A stretch of 64,000 bases of DNA from an uncultured Flavobacteriaceae bacterium (GCA_947488435.1 CANKZG010000001.1:1046308-1110307); one strand, 5' to 3'. Positions 7,309-16,749 are shown, counted from the stretch's first letter. A program made the numbers and translations. Notes: generated by a model not told the origin, from the sequence alone.

Positions 7309-9277
7309 GAATATGAAGAATAATTTTTGTTCCTGAAGATTGTTGATTGTCATCGTATAAATCCACAATTTCTATTTCAAATGAATTTTGATAATCTCGA
7401 GAAAAATTGGCTAATCGCTCTTTGGTGATATCAATACCAACGGATTTGCGTTTAAGTACTTTTCCTTCTCTGATCCGTTCTGCCACAGCTCTACCAACAC
7501 CATTATCGGAAATTGAAATTTGAATGAATTGATCGCTTTCTCGACTAATTTCAAGCCAAATATTTTTAGGTCCTTCTTTTGAAGATAAACCATGCCACAG
7601 TGAGTTTTCTAAGAAAGGTTGTAAAACCAATGATGGAATTTTTACGGTATGAATATCAATGTTTGGAGCAACTTTAGTTTGAAAATTAATTTCATTGGAA
7701 AACCGAATGTTTTCAATATTCATATACAGTTCTACAGTTTCCAATTCCTCCGCCAGTGAAATTTCCTTTAAAGAAGATGCCTCTAATATTTTACGCACTA
7801 ATTTGGAAAACTTATTAAGATAATGAACTGCATTCTTTTTTTCATTATTAATAATATACAGTTTGATAGAATTTAAAGAATTGAATAAAAAATGAGGGTT
7901 CATCTGACTACGCAGCATACTTTGCTCCAAGGTTAGCAGTTTTTTTTCATTATTCAACAAGTGTTGTCGATATAAAATATAAAGTATGAAGGCAAATAAA
8001 ACAATTACAATTCCTACAATTAGAAAGGTGGTTCTGTTTTTGCGTAATTTGGAATTTATAATCTCGTTTTCTACGGCGAGTTCCTCTAATTGACTGCGTC
8101 TTTTTTCCGCCTCATAACGAATAATTATATCATTTACATAACGTAAATTACGATCGTTTGATATGCGTTCTTCATGTTTCTTTCGTTCTTTAAAAAATTC
8201 AAGTGCGGATTTATAATCGTTTTGTTCAACTGCTAATTCTGATAGAAACTTATTGGCCTCTGCAATATGGCTAGGTAGGCGATGTGTCTTTGCCATTTGA
8301 ACAGCTTTATTAAGCCGTTTTCTAGCTTCTGAATATTCTTTAAGTCGAATCAAAGTCCACCCTAAATTTATTAGAACAGAAGTAATAACTTCTTTATCAT
8401 CCAATTCATTTGCATCCTCAAGAACTTCTTCCAACATGTTTTTAGCAAGTGTGGTTTTATTCTGGTGTACGTAGACGTGGGCGATTCCTGAAGTACAAAT
8501 TATTTTACCTCTTTTCGAATTTATCTGTTCGTTGAGATCCATTGAAATGTCATAATTCAGTAAAGCTTCTTCTAACTTTCCTTGCGCTTCATAACATTCT
8601 CCTATATTTTGGGTGTTGATGGCCTGACCTAGTTTGTTGCCGAGATCTCTTTCTAAAATTAGGGACTTCTCAAACTGTGCAATGGCTAAATCGTATTGCT
8701 CTAAAGTTTGATAAATATTGCCGATACTATTGGTGGCTACGTTAATACTTCTCTTTATGCCATCTGAAGGATTTTTGATGCTTTCTGCCAACTCCAATGC
8801 TTCTTGATTATAGTCCAAAGCACTTTTTATTGCATCGCTCCTGCGATATACAACACCAAGCATGTTTAAACTAAATATTTCAAATTCTATATTTTTGGCT
8901 ACCCGAGAAACGTCTAGTGCCATTTGATGGTAGGCAATGGCGTTTTTGAAATTAGAAATATTACGGTACTTAACACCTATCTGATTTAATGCATAGGCCT
9001 GACCTGCAGGATATTTTTTCCTCTTAGACGCCTCATTAAAGTATCTCATTAACAAGGTGTCTCTGCGGCTGGACCTTAATGGGGTGTTAATATCTTTATA
9101 GATCGCAGATCCGATATTGATAATGCTATCTACTTTCCTTTTGAAATCATCAGGCACTTTTTGAGAATGAAGTAGCAGCGGAGTCAATATGAATCCAAGC
9201 AATAAAGTAAGATGCTTTTTTTTAAAAATTGCAATGCTTGAATTCCAAAATTTTCTTTTAACCAAGAATAACCACAT
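7298..9277 (-). CDS. TPR-containing sensor histidine kinase, LytS/HisKA_7TM-less type (His_kinase family)
   Basis: A 659-residue membrane sensor kinase. After an N-terminal signal segment (about 22-38) comes a periplasmic array of tetratricopeptide repeats (roughly residues 90-370, for example GNIYQTLEQYDLAIAQFEKS). A coiled stretch and a single transmembrane helix (417-436) follow. The cytoplasmic kinase has the LytS-type phospho-acceptor box RSQMNPHFLFNSLNS with H462, an N-box (QPFLENSLWHG) and a G-box (ISDNGVGRA). It lies 9 bases downstream of the LytTR response regulator gene and is clearly its partner. The signal sensed by the TPR domain is unknown. Such pairs are frequent in Flavobacteriaceae. 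Confidence 0.92.
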   Translation of the reverse strand: MWLFLVKRKFWNSSIAIFKKKHLTLLLGFILTPLLLHSQKVPDDFKRKVDSIINIGSAIYKDINTPLRSSRRDTLLMRYFNEASKRKKYPAGQAYALNQIGVKYRNISNFKNAIAYHQMALDVSRVAKNIEFEIFSLNMLGVVYRRSDAIKSALDYNQEALELAESIKNPSDGIKRSINVATNSIGNIYQTLEQYDLAIAQFEKSLILERDLGNKLGQAINTQNIGECYEAQGKLEEALLNYDISMDLNEQINSKRGKIICTSGIAHVYVHQNKTTLAKNMLEEVLEDANELDDKEVITSVLINLGWTLIRLKEYSEARKRLNKAVQMAKTHRLPSHIAEANKFLSELAVEQNDYKSALEFFKERKKHEERISNDRNLRYVNDIIIRYEAEKRRSQLEELAVENEIINSKLRKNRTTFLIVGIVIVLFAFILYILYRQHLLNNEKKLLTLEQSMLRSQMNPHFLFNSLNSIKLYIINNEKKNAVHYLNKFSKLVRKILEASSLKEISLAEELETVELYMNIENIRFSNEINFQTKVAPNIDIHTVKIPSLVLQPFLENSLWHGLSSKEGPKNIWLEISRESDQFIQISISDNGVGRAVAERIREGKVLKRKSVGIDITKERLANFSRDYQNSFEIEIVDLYDDNQQSSGTKIILHIPTI

Positions 9278-9286
9278 AAATACGAA

Positions 9287-10021
9287 TTATAGCAAATCTA
9301 AGAAATCTGATTTTTTCTGTCGAGAAACAGGGATTTTGTCATTAGATTCTAAAACTACATATCCATCGGTTTTAAGAAACTCTTTTATCTTATTAAGATT
9401 AATTATATAGGAGTTGTGAATTCTGAAGAATGAATCCTCTGGAAGCAAGGTATTCACTTCTTTTAGTTTTTTGGTAAGCACAATTTTTTGTCCATCAGTT
9501 AAAAATATGGTACTGTAATTACCATCCGATTCGGCATATAAAATCTGATCACTTTCCAGAAACAACAATTTACCATCGGTATTGATTGTAATTTTCTTTT
9601 GAATAGAGTTTGAATTGAAATTGATCAGTATTTTCTCTAATTTTTCTGCGGTATAACTTTTTGAATTGAACTTTTTAACTTTTACCAAGGTGTCATTTAA
9701 ATCATCCGAATCTATAGGCTTAAGTAAGTAATCAATTGCCTCATTTTTTAGTGCTTTAATGGCATATTGATTGTAAGCAGTTGTAATAACTACAGGAAAA
9801 TCTTTATTTTTTAAATTTTGAATAAACTGAAACCCATCCATGGTTGGCATTTCGATATCTAAAAAAAGACAATCGGGAGTATTTCGTTCGAGGTAAATTA
9901 GAGCTTCAGAAGGATCCGTAAAAGACGCAATTACTTTTATTTCGTCACTAAAATTAGTTAGCTCCCAAGATAAACTTTGGAGGGCTTTAATCTCATCGTC
10001 AACTATTACTGCTTCTAACAT
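9287..10021 (-). CDS. LytTR family response regulator
   Basis: A 244-residue two-component response regulator. The receiver domain (1-120) has the acidic pair D8-D9, the phospho-acceptor D55 (FLDIEMPTMDGF), a conserved T/A switch region (VITTAYNQYAIKAL) and K101 in LLKPID. The C-terminus (about 140-244) is a LytTR DNA-binding domain with FFRIHNSYIINLNKIKEF. It pairs with the TPR histidine kinase encoded immediately downstream. LytTR regulators bind direct repeats about 21 bases apart; none were clearly recognised in the adjacent intergenic region. A plausible target is the divergent pair of small exported proteins at 10398-11143, but that is inference from position only. Confidence 0.93.
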   Translation of the reverse strand: MLEAVIVDDEIKALQSLSWELTNFSDEIKVIASFTDPSEALIYLERNTPDCLFLDIEMPTMDGFQFIQNLKNKDFPVVITTAYNQYAIKALKNEAIDYLLKPIDSDDLNDTLVKVKKFNSKSYTAEKLEKILINFNSNSIQKKITINTDGKLLFLESDQILYAESDGNYSTIFLTDGQKIVLTKKLKEVNTLLPEDSFFRIHNSYIINLNKIKEFLKTDGYVVLESNDKIPVSRQKKSDFLDLL

Positions 10022-10040
10022 ATATATAAGGTAAGATAGA

Positions 10041-10048
10041 CAAAAATA
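10041..10048 (-). promoter_or_regulatory. -7 element upstream of the LytTR response regulator
   Basis: TATTTTTG on the minus strand matches TAnnTTTG, 19 bases before the start codon. No -33 element is evident. Confidence 0.4.
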
Positions 10049-10214
10049 GAACTTAAATTAAGCCAGATTAAAAAATATGTATTTCTGGCTCGTTTTTCCG
10101 TATGATTGGTAGGAAACTTCTGAAATTCTGTCTTTTCATTGAAATTCAATGGTATTATTAGGAAATTAACAACGCTATAAGAACAATATTTATTTGTAAA
10201 TAATTGATTATCAG

Positions 10215-10234
10215 TAAAGTAAATAATTACTTTA
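10215..10234. repeat. Inverted repeat, possible operator
   Basis: TAAAGTAA, four bases, TTACTTTA: a perfect 8-bp palindrome in the divergent region between the two-component system and the exported proteins. It is AT-rich, so chance occurrence is not excluded. Confidence 0.35.
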
Positions 10235-10397
10235 TTTAATAATCGACCACATGCAGTTTATACAAAATTTAAGACCATCTATACATAAACCAAAAATACC
10301 AGAGGGAGTTTGTTCTAATTTTAGCTTGCACTAAAAATCAAGACAGGAATGTTCTTTTTTGAGGCATTAGAAATAACCAACCAAAAATTAATAAGGC

Positions 10398-10538
10398 ATG
10401 CGAAAATGTTTAATCCTATTTACACTGTTGCTGTTTGCTTTATTTGTAGCAGTTATTACAGATGATAAGCAAAATGATTCTTATGGAGATGAAGTGGTGT
10501 TTTCAGAAACAATGGAAACCACAAGTATTTCGAACTAA
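10398..10538 (+). CDS. Small exported protein of unknown function (46 aa)
   Basis: A short frame of 46 codons starts MRKCLILFTLLLFALFVAV, a clean signal peptide or membrane anchor with a basic N-terminus, and continues with an acidic serine/threonine-rich tail (DDKQNDSYGDEVV, ETMETTSISN). It stops 35 bases before the next gene, which also encodes a protein with a signal sequence, so the two are probably cotranscribed. Cysteine 4 lies too close to the N-terminus to be a lipobox cysteine. No family is recognised. The basic N-terminus, hydrophobic core and acidic mature part argue for a real gene, but this needs conservation or expression support. Confidence 0.5.
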   Translation: MRKCLILFTLLLFALFVAVITDDKQNDSYGDEVVFSETMETTSISN

Positions 10539-10573
10539 TTAACTAAGCGTAGAACACTTAAGAAATTGACAAT

Positions 10574-11143
10574 ATGCTAGGGGTTTCTAGAAAAATAATA
10601 CCATTGGTCTTTTGGATTTGTATGCTATTGCTATTTACATCATCAGGAAGCACAAAAAATGATGATGCATATCAATATCTTGAAGTAGGGAAGTATTCGA
10701 TACAAACCACGGGAGTTCTAGAGGAAATGCTAAGAGGAGCCGTATATTTTACAACAGAAACCAAAATATCGGAAACGGGCGTGAGCTACGCCAGTCTTGC
10801 AATTTGTTTCAATACAAATATTGAAAACGAAAGTCATAAAATGAAGTTTTTAATATCAGAAAAGAACCCCAACAATCGTATAGATGCTGGCGTTTATAAA
10901 GTAGCTCATAAATTCGACGGTCTTTTAAATTATTTTGATGGGGTATTCGGTTTTGCAGATGTTGAAAAATTAGGAGAACTACCTTTTTTTGCCTCTGATG
11001 GAAAAATTAGAATTGATGCAATAGATGAAGAAATTTTAAAAGGAAGTATTGCAATAGTATTAGAAAAAAATAGTGGTGAAACAATTTCGGTTTCGGGAAA
11101 TTTTGTTGCGCCGATAGCAAAGAAAAATCAAATCAACGAATAG
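10574..11143 (+). CDS. Exported protein of unknown function
   Basis: A 189-residue protein with an N-terminal signal sequence (KIIPLVFWICMLLLFTSSGS). The mature part is a mixed, probably beta-rich domain: YLEVGKYSIQTTGVL, KFLISEKNPNNRIDAGVYKV, then FVAPIAKKNQ at the end. It carries no cysteines in a lipobox position and no motif I recognise. The content of short strands ending in a 'GSIAIVLEKNSGETISVSG' segment resembles small periplasmic beta-sandwich proteins. It follows the 46-residue exported protein and lies divergent from the LytTR two-component system. A strong terminator occurs about 260 bases downstream of its stop. Confidence 0.6.
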   Translation: MLGVSRKIIPLVFWICMLLLFTSSGSTKNDDAYQYLEVGKYSIQTTGVLEEMLRGAVYFTTETKISETGVSYASLAICFNTNIENESHKMKFLISEKNPNNRIDAGVYKVAHKFDGLLNYFDGVFGFADVEKLGELPFFASDGKIRIDAIDEEILKGSIAIVLEKNSGETISVSGNFVAPIAKKNQINE

Positions 11144-11663
11144 TTAGTGAAAACTGCCATACCAAATACGGTCCGAAAAAAGGTAATTTGCCTGCTGCGC
11201 AGCAGTATACCGGGTATTATGAATACAAAAGAGATAATAAAGTTTTCTTTATTAGTTTTTAAAGCTTGTCCGATTATAAGGTTTCGGGGGAACTACCTAG
11301 ATCGACAAACTCTTTTGTTTCAATAGTCGAATTTTAAGATACTCGGTAGGACCGTAGGTTTGGCGGTCATTACAAGAATTTTTTTTAGATGTTCTAAAAA
11401 CTTTTAAACCAAGAGGTATTAATAATACTTTTTGGTTTATTTTTTTTTGTTGAATATACCATAAAGTTTATGGCCTAAATCCTTTTTTTTGCAAGAGCAA
11501 TGAATATCACTTGTCAAGTTAGATTTCAACATCCTGTGTTAAAAACTTTGTACATTAAAAGGATAAACGCCCTTCCGAATCTGCACACATTTTCCAATAT
11601 TTGCTAGTCCCAAATCCAAGGTAATTTACACTCTTTACACAACGAAATTAAAAGCAAAACATA
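11144..11663. other. Intergenic region (520 bp) before nrdB
   Basis: No credible coding frame. It contains a perfect 14-bp palindrome (CTGCTGCGCAGCAG, 11192-11205) and the strong plus-strand terminator at 11406-11448. The remaining 215 bases up to nrdB presumably contain its promoter, but no clean TAnnTTTG element or NrdR-type box was recognised. Confidence 0.6.
11406..11448 (+). terminator. Intrinsic terminator between the exported-protein gene and nrdB
   Basis: A 15-bp stem (11406-11420 with 11424-11438; two G-U pairs in RNA), 3-base loop, followed by a run of nine T residues. It lies about 260 bases beyond the stop of the 10574-11143 gene, so it either closes a long 3' UTR or ends an independent small RNA. 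Confidence 0.8.
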
Positions 11664-12647
11664 ATGGCTGCAGTAGAACCCATATTAGAAGAAAATGAAG
11701 ATCGATTTGTTATTTTCCCCATAAAACATCATGATCTTTGGGAATGGTACAAAAAATGCGAAGCATGTTTTTGGACTGCAGAAGAAATAGATTTACATCA
11801 GGATTTAACGGATTGGAATAATAAATTAAACGATGATGAACGCTATTTTATAAAACACATTTTGGCTTTTTTCGCAGCATCCGATGGTATTGTTAATGAA
11901 AATTTGGCAGAAAACTTTGTAAATGAAGTACAGTACTCCGAAGCCAAGTTCTTTTACGGTTTTCAAATCATGATGGAAAATATTCATTCAGAAACCTACT
12001 CATTACTAATTGATACCTATGTAAAGGACGAAAAGGAAAAGAATATCTTGTTTAAGGCTATTGAGAATTTTCCGGCAATAAAGAAAAAAGCAGATTGGGC
12101 ATTAAAGTGGATAGATTCACCCAGTTTTGCAGAGCGACTTATCGCGTTTGCTGCGGTGGAAGGAATTTTCTTTTCCGGGGCATTTTGCTCTATATTTTGG
12201 TTAAAGAAAAGAGGTTTAATGCCCGGGCTTACCTTCTCTAATGAGTTAATTTCTCGGGATGAAGGGATGCACTGCGATTATGCTGTTCACCTGCATAATA
12301 AGCATCTGGTAAATAAGGTGCCAAAAGCACGAATTACCGATATTATTGTAGATGCATTAAATATTGAAAGAGAATTTATTACGGAATCCCTGCCCGCAAG
12401 CCTTATTGGGATGAACTCGAAATTAATGACACAATACCTGGAGTTCGTAACAGATAGATTATTAGTAGAATTGGGCTGCGAAAAAGTATACAACTCCACA
12501 AATCCATTTGATTTTATGGATATGATATCGCTTCAAGGAAAAACAAACTTCTTTGAGAAACGAGTTTCTGAATATCAAAAAGCAGGGGTGTTAAATAAGG
12601 ATAAAGATACGGATGCACAGAAAATCAGTTTTGATGCTGATTTTTAA
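11664..12647 (+). CDS. nrdB: Ribonucleoside-diphosphate reductase subunit beta (class Ia)
   Basis: The 327-residue small subunit carries the diiron-tyrosyl radical cofactor used to reduce ribonucleotides. Metal and radical residues are visible: D43 in [11 protein letters not shown]105 and H108 in [15 protein letters not shown], with the radical tyrosine Y112 in the same motif, then the later EGIFFSGAF and [11 protein letters not shown] motifs. Sequence type is close to the eukaryotic-like class Ia/R2 proteins common in Bacteroidetes. The gene is followed by nrdA after 124 bases containing a hairpin. The C-terminus ends in an acidic tail (KISFDADF) that fits the peptide that docks onto NrdA. 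Confidence 0.96.
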   Translation: MAAVEPILEENEDRFVIFPIKHHDLWEWYKKCEACFWTAEEIDLHQDLTDWNNKLNDDERYFIKHILAFFAASDGIVNENLAENFVNEVQYSEAKFFYGFQIMMENIHSETYSLLIDTYVKDEKEKNILFKAIENFPAIKKKADWALKWIDSPSFAERLIAFAAVEGIFFSGAFCSIFWLKKRGLMPGLTFSNELISRDEGMHCDYAVHLHNKHLVNKVPKARITDIIVDALNIEREFITESLPASLIGMNSKLMTQYLEFVTDRLLVELGCEKVYNSTNPFDFMDMISLQGKTNFFEKRVSEYQKAGVLNKDKDTDAQKISFDADF

Positions 12648-12710
12648 ATAAGAAAACTTTCTTAAGAATTCTTTTGAAGGTAGAGGAGTCTTTGCGATTA
12701 AAATTAAAAT

Positions 12711-12735
12711 GTTAAATTTTTGTTGAAAATTTAAC
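12711..12735. repeat. Inverted repeat in the nrdB-nrdA gap
   Basis: GTTAAATTTT, five bases, AAAATTTAAC: a perfect 10-bp palindrome 37 bases before the nrdA start. It has no G+C-rich stem or trailing T run, so an operator or mRNA-stability element is more likely than a terminator. Confidence 0.4.
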
Positions 12736-12771
12736 AAAACCAAAATATCACTTAAAAACCACAGTAACAGC

Positions 12772-15249
12772 ATGTATGTAGTAAAAAGAGACGGACGAAA
12801 AGAGTTAATAATGTTTGATAAGATCACGGCACGAGTGCGAAAATTGTGCTATGGTCTTAATAATTTGGTGGATCCTTTAAAGGTAACAATGCGTGTAATA
12901 GAAGGATTATACGATGGAGTTACAACATCAGAATTGGATAATTTGGCTGCTGAAATTGCTGCTACAATGACCACTTCTCATCCAGATTATGCAAAATTAG
13001 CCGCACGCATATCCGTATCTAACCTACATAAAAACACCAAAAAATCCTTTTCGGAGACGATGAAGGACCTATACGAATATGTGAATCCAAGAACAGGGAA
13101 GAAAGCACCGTTGTTATCTGATGAAGTATATGAGGTTATTGCTAAGAACACCGAGATTTTGGATTCTAGGATCATCTATAATCGAGACTTTGGATACGAT
13201 TATTTTGGATTTAAAACTTTAGAACGTTCGTATCTATTAAAACTTAATGGAAAGATTGCAGAACGGCCTCAGCACATGCTTATGAGAGTGGCCGTAGGGA
13301 TACATTTAGAGGATATGGATGCTGTTTTGGAAACCTATGAGTTGATGTCCAAAAAGTATTTCACACATGCAACACCAACACTATTTAATTCTGGAACTCC
13401 AAAACCACAAATGTCATCTTGCTTTTTATTAGCGATGAAGGACGATAGTATTGATGGAATATACGATACCCTAAAGCAAACAGCTAAAATATCACAATCG
13501 GCTGGGGGAATAGGACTTTCTATTCATAACGTTAGAGCAACAGGGTCATATATCGCTGGAACCAACGGAACATCTAATGGGATCGTTCCGATGTTACGTG
13601 TTTTTAACGATACAGCAAGATATGTAGATCAGGGCGGTGGAAAAAGAAAAGGAAGTTTTGCCATGTATGTGGAACCTTGGCATGCAGATATCTATGATTT
13701 TCTAGATCTTAAAAAGAACCATGGAAAAGAAGAGATGCGGGCACGGGATCTTTTTTATGCGATGTGGATACCAGACTTGTTTATGAAACGTGTAGAAGCC
13801 AATGAAGATTGGACTTTGATGTGTCCGAATGAATGTACTGGCTTGTTTACAAATCATGGAGAAGAATTTGAACGTATTTATACAGAGTACGAGGCTGCTG
13901 GCAAAGGAAGAAAAACCGTTAAAGCTCGGGAATTGTGGGAGAAAATATTGGAATCTCAAATCGAGACAGGTACGCCATACATGCTGTACAAGGATTCTGT
14001 AAATAGAAAAAGTAACCAGAAGAACTTAGGAACTATACGATCTTCGAATCTCTGTACGGAAATTATGGAGTACACGTCTCCTGACGAAGTAGCTGTATGT
14101 AACCTAGCTTCAATTGCGCTGCCGATGTTCATTAAAAATGGCGAATTCGACCATAAGGAACTCTTTAAGGTAACCAAACGCGTAACCAAGAACTTAAATA
14201 GAGTGATAGATCGCAATTACTATCCGGTAAAAGAGGCGGAAAATTCAAATATGCGTCATAGGCCTATTGGACTTGGAGTGCAAGGATTAGCGGATGCTTT
14301 TATTTTACTTCGTTTACCTTTTACTAGCGATGAGGCAAAACAACTTAATCAGGAGATTTTTGAAACACTTTACTATGCTGCGGTAACAGCTTCCATGGAA
14401 CTAGCTAAAGATGAAGGAGCATATTCGTCTTATGAAGGATCTCCAATTGCTCAAGGAGAGTTTCAACACAACATGTGGGGTATTAAAGACGAAGAACTTT
14501 CAGGTCGTTGGGATTGGGCAAAATTGCGAAAGGCTGTAGCTAAAAATGGAGTTCGTAACTCATTATTAGTCGCACCAATGCCAACAGCTTCTACATCGCA
14601 AATATTAGGTAATAATGAATGCTTTGAACCGTATACTTCAAATATTTATACAAGAAGAGTGCTTTCAGGAGAGTTTATTGTAGTGAACAAACACTTGTTG
14701 GAAGATTTGGTAAAACTAGGTTTATGGAATGAGAGTTTGAAACAGGAGTTAATGCGTGCCAATGGATCTATTCAACATATTGATATTATCCCTCAGGATA
14801 TTAAAGAGCTGTATAAAACGGTATGGGAATTGAGCATGAAAGATATCATAGACATGTCTAGACATCGTGGATACTTTATTGACCAAAGTCAGTCTTTAAA
14901 CTTGTTTATGGAAAATGCAAATTATGCAAAGCTTACCTCAATGCACTTCTACGCGTGGAAGAGTGGATTGAAGACTGGGATGTACTATTTGCGTACAAAA
15001 GCAGCTGTGGATGCTATTAAATTCACTTTAGATAATACAAAGAAAAAGGAAGTTCCTGTTAGTGTAGCTGCGGAAGCAGAGGTGGTTGCAGCCCGCCCGC
15101 AAAACACAACAACAATCAATGTGCAAACAACACCAGTAACTACACAAGAAACTGATGTTGAACCTATGAGCCCAGAGGAGATGAAGGCATTAATTGCAAG
15201 ATCTAAAGAAGGTCAGGCAGATGATGATTGCCTTATGTGTGGCTCTTAA
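12772..15249 (+). CDS. nrdA: Ribonucleoside-diphosphate reductase subunit alpha (class Ia)
   Basis: The 825-residue large subunit contains the active site and allosteric sites of the aerobic ribonucleotide reductase. An ATP-cone domain spans roughly residues 1-95 ([20 protein letters not shown]), which provides overall activity control by ATP/dATP. The catalytic loop N426-L-C428-T-E430 is present, as is the [20 protein letters not shown] region and the barrel motif [20 protein letters not shown]. The C-terminal redox pair is C820/C823 (CLMCGS). A linker rich in Ala, Val and Thr (about 765-805) precedes this swinging arm. A strong terminator follows 24 bases downstream. All key residues seem intact. 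Confidence 0.97.
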   Translation: MYVVKRDGRKELIMFDKITARVRKLCYGLNNLVDPLKVTMRVIEGLYDGVTTSELDNLAAEIAATMTTSHPDYAKLAARISVSNLHKNTKKSFSETMKDLYEYVNPRTGKKAPLLSDEVYEVIAKNTEILDSRIIYNRDFGYDYFGFKTLERSYLLKLNGKIAERPQHMLMRVAVGIHLEDMDAVLETYELMSKKYFTHATPTLFNSGTPKPQMSSCFLLAMKDDSIDGIYDTLKQTAKISQSAGGIGLSIHNVRATGSYIAGTNGTSNGIVPMLRVFNDTARYVDQGGGKRKGSFAMYVEPWHADIYDFLDLKKNHGKEEMRARDLFYAMWIPDLFMKRVEANEDWTLMCPNECTGLFTNHGEEFERIYTEYEAAGKGRKTVKARELWEKILESQIETGTPYMLYKDSVNRKSNQKNLGTIRSSNLCTEIMEYTSPDEVAVCNLASIALPMFIKNGEFDHKELFKVTKRVTKNLNRVIDRNYYPVKEAENSNMRHRPIGLGVQGLADAFILLRLPFTSDEAKQLNQEIFETLYYAAVTASMELAKDEGAYSSYEGSPIAQGEFQHNMWGIKDEELSGRWDWAKLRKAVAKNGVRNSLLVAPMPTASTSQILGNNECFEPYTSNIYTRRVLSGEFIVVNKHLLEDLVKLGLWNESLKQELMRANGSIQHIDIIPQDIKELYKTVWELSMKDIIDMSRHRGYFIDQSQSLNLFMENANYAKLTSMHFYAWKSGLKTGMYYLRTKAAVDAIKFTLDNTKKKEVPVSVAAEAEVVAARPQNTTTINVQTTPVTTQETDVEPMSPEEMKALIARSKEGQADDDCLMCGS

Positions 15250-15273
15250 AATAGTGTTTATTTATTGTATGGA

Positions 15274-15323
15274 AATGCCTCAGGAAATTACACCCCATGA
15301 AAGTAATACCTGAGGTATTTTTT
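15274..15323 (+). terminator. Intrinsic terminator of nrdBA
   Basis: Long hairpin: AATGCCTCAGG (15274-15284) pairs with CCTGAGGTATT (15309-15319) with one G-U, and an inner ATTAC/GTAAT pairs further. A T run follows on the plus strand. Confidence 0.85.
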
Positions 15324-15419
15324 ATTATACTAGTACGATCTGTATTAAAAAAAGAGCATTAGTAAAAGGACTTAAACTTATAAGTCAAAGAATAGCGTGG
15401 AGGAACTAACGCGAACTTA

Positions 15420-15506
15420 TTATTTCTTGAAAATCGGCTTTACGATTGCATAAGAAAGTAATAAAAGTGTCGCATAAATCACCAAAAAAATAACATACTT
15501 ATCCAT
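15420..15506 (-). CDS. Candidate 28-residue single-pass membrane peptide (copy 1)
   Basis: A 28-codon frame encodes MDKYVIFLVIYATLLLL followed by a short tail ending PIFKK. It would be one transmembrane helix with an acidic N-terminus and a basic C-terminus, so by the positive-inside rule the C-terminus would face the cytoplasm. A second frame of identical length and similar layout lies upstream on the same strand (15633-15719); aligned without gaps I count 8 of 28 identical residues, mostly M1, Y4, V5, L8, Y11, L14, L16 and K28. Short hydrophobic frames arise by chance in T-rich DNA, so this remains a candidate. Confidence 0.35.
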   Translation of the reverse strand: MDKYVIFLVIYATLLLLSYAIVKPIFKK

Positions 15507-15632
15507 AATAATGTTCTTTTTAAGGATGGCAGGATACAATACATACGTTTAAAATTAGAAAAAAGATTACGAAAAAGTAAGAAAAATGTTAAATTTTAAA
15601 TCTTTTTCTGATAGAAGTATTCACAGCTCAAT

Positions 15633-15719
15633 TTATTTCCCCAGATAACGAAAATAAAAGAACCGGACCGTCAACATTAGGACGGTATATAAAATAAGTA
15701 TGCCTACATAGTGTTCCAT
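15633..15719 (-). CDS. Candidate 28-residue single-pass membrane peptide (copy 2)
   Basis: A 28-codon frame encodes MEHYVGILILYTVLMLTV and a C-terminus rich in aromatic and basic residues (RFFYFRYLGK). It is the same length as the frame at 15420-15506 and shares the M-[DE]-x-Y-V start and Y11. It starts 97 bases beyond the stop of the Tat-type isomerase gene on the same strand, so it could lie in the 3' part of that transcript. Support is limited to layout and the resemblance between the two peptides. Confidence 0.35.
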   Translation of the reverse strand: MEHYVGILILYTVLMLTVRFFYFRYLGK

Positions 15720-15815
15720 GTCTAGTTTGACGTAAAACACCATACAACCCTTTCCAAAAGGAATGTTAAACTCTGAAAAATAATAAGTTATTGGAATTGA
15801 AATAGTAAGGAGGAG

Positions 15816-16739
15816 CTATTGTAAAAATGAATCCACTGCTTTATAGGCACTAATAACAGCTTCTTCACCTTCTTTATCTGGTAATGAGTTTCCATGCTCC
15901 ATGCCTAAAATTCCATTGAAACCTTTCTCATATATAAATTTAAATACATTCATATAATTAATTTCACCAGTGGTGGGTTCCTTTCGCCCTGGATTATCTC
16001 CAATTTGAATGTATGCTATTTCATCCCAGCAAGCTTCCATATTCGGAACAAGATTTCCCTCTTGAATCTGTTGATGATAAATATCAAAGAGTATTTTACA
16101 AGAAGGAGAATTCACTGCTTTGCATAGTTCATAGGCTTGTGGGGATTTTGAGAGAAATAAACCTGGATGATTTCTAAAGTTGAGTGGCTCCAAAACCATT
16201 ACGAGCTCATGAGGTTCTATAATAGCTGCCGCTTGTTTAAGGGTTTCAATTACATTAGCGGTTTGGTACCCCTCAGCTAATTTAAGATCTACATGTCCTG
16301 GAACTACGGTCATCCATTTGGCATTGACTCTTTTTGCAACCGCCACTGCGTTTTTAATATCTTCTAAAAATTCTGCTCTTTTTGCCAGATTTCCCGAAGT
16401 TAAGTTTGGTTCAGTCCAATAAATCTTATGTGCCACAAAAACGCCCATTTCTAAGTTTCTCTTTTCCATGGTTTGCGCCATTCGCTGTTGCATTTCTAGC
16501 GGTCTAAGACGCATTTCATTATCCTCAAAAGCGGTAAAGCCCTGATCGGCAATGAAGTTTAACTGTGCAATAGGATCTGCTCCGGCTAGGTGTTTAAACA
16601 TCCCTAAATGTGGCGCATATTTTAAATTAAAGCGATGTTTGAGATCAACTTTAGAAGATGCCCCATAAGAAATTGCCCCACCCATTGAAATTGCTCCGCT
16701 GGATAGGGCTGTATTTCTAATAAATTCTCTTCTTTTCAA
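15816..16739 (-). CDS. Tat-exported hydroxypyruvate isomerase-like TIM-barrel protein
   Basis: The 307-residue protein starts MKRREFIRNTALSSGAIS, a twin-arginine signal peptide (R3-R4) with a hydrophobic stretch to about residue 26. The rest is an AP-endonuclease-2/xylose-isomerase-like TIM barrel related to hydroxypyruvate isomerase (Hyi). Likely metal ligands lie in MVLEPLNFRNHPG, KILFDIYHQQIQEG, AYIQIGDNPGRKEP and GILGMEHGNS. It would act in the periplasm on an oxidised or keto sugar. It is the third gene of a tight operon (gap 10 bases) behind the GMC dehydrogenase and its subunit 3, which supports a role in sugar oxidation. The exact substrate is unknown. Confidence 0.85.
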   Translation of the reverse strand: MKRREFIRNTALSSGAISMGGAISYGASSKVDLKHRFNLKYAPHLGMFKHLAGADPIAQLNFIADQGFTAFEDNEMRLRPLEMQQRMAQTMEKRNLEMGVFVAHKIYWTEPNLTSGNLAKRAEFLEDIKNAVAVAKRVNAKWMTVVPGHVDLKLAEGYQTANVIETLKQAAAIIEPHELVMVLEPLNFRNHPGLFLSKSPQAYELCKAVNSPSCKILFDIYHQQIQEGNLVPNMEACWDEIAYIQIGDNPGRKEPTTGEINYMNVFKFIYEKGFNGILGMEHGNSLPDKEGEEAVISAYKAVDSFLQ

Positions 16740-16749
16740 AATCTTAGTA

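Larger units (their letters stand above)
10022..10397. other. Divergent intergenic region (376 bp) between the LytTR regulator and the small exported protein
   Basis: Holds a minus-strand -7 element (TATTTTTG, 10041-10048) for the regulator operon and an 8-4-8 perfect inverted repeat (10215-10234). A 27-codon open frame at 10251-10334 has no supporting features. Nothing else was recognised. Confidence 0.6.
15250..15815. other. Gene-poor region (566 bp) between nrdA and the sugar-oxidation operon
   Basis: Holds the nrdA terminator (15274-15323) and two minus-strand micro-ORFs of exactly 29 codons including the stop (15420-15506 and 15633-15719), both with hydrophobic products. No other feature was recognised. 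Confidence 0.55.

Noticed and set aside
10251-10334. 27-codon plus-strand frame in the divergent region of the LytTR system
   Set aside because: No signal peptide, membrane segment or other structure; frames of this length occur by chance.
11192-11205. Perfect palindrome CTGCTGCGCAGCAG as a terminator
   Set aside because: It has no loop-separated stem and no trailing T run; it was noted only as part of the intergenic description.
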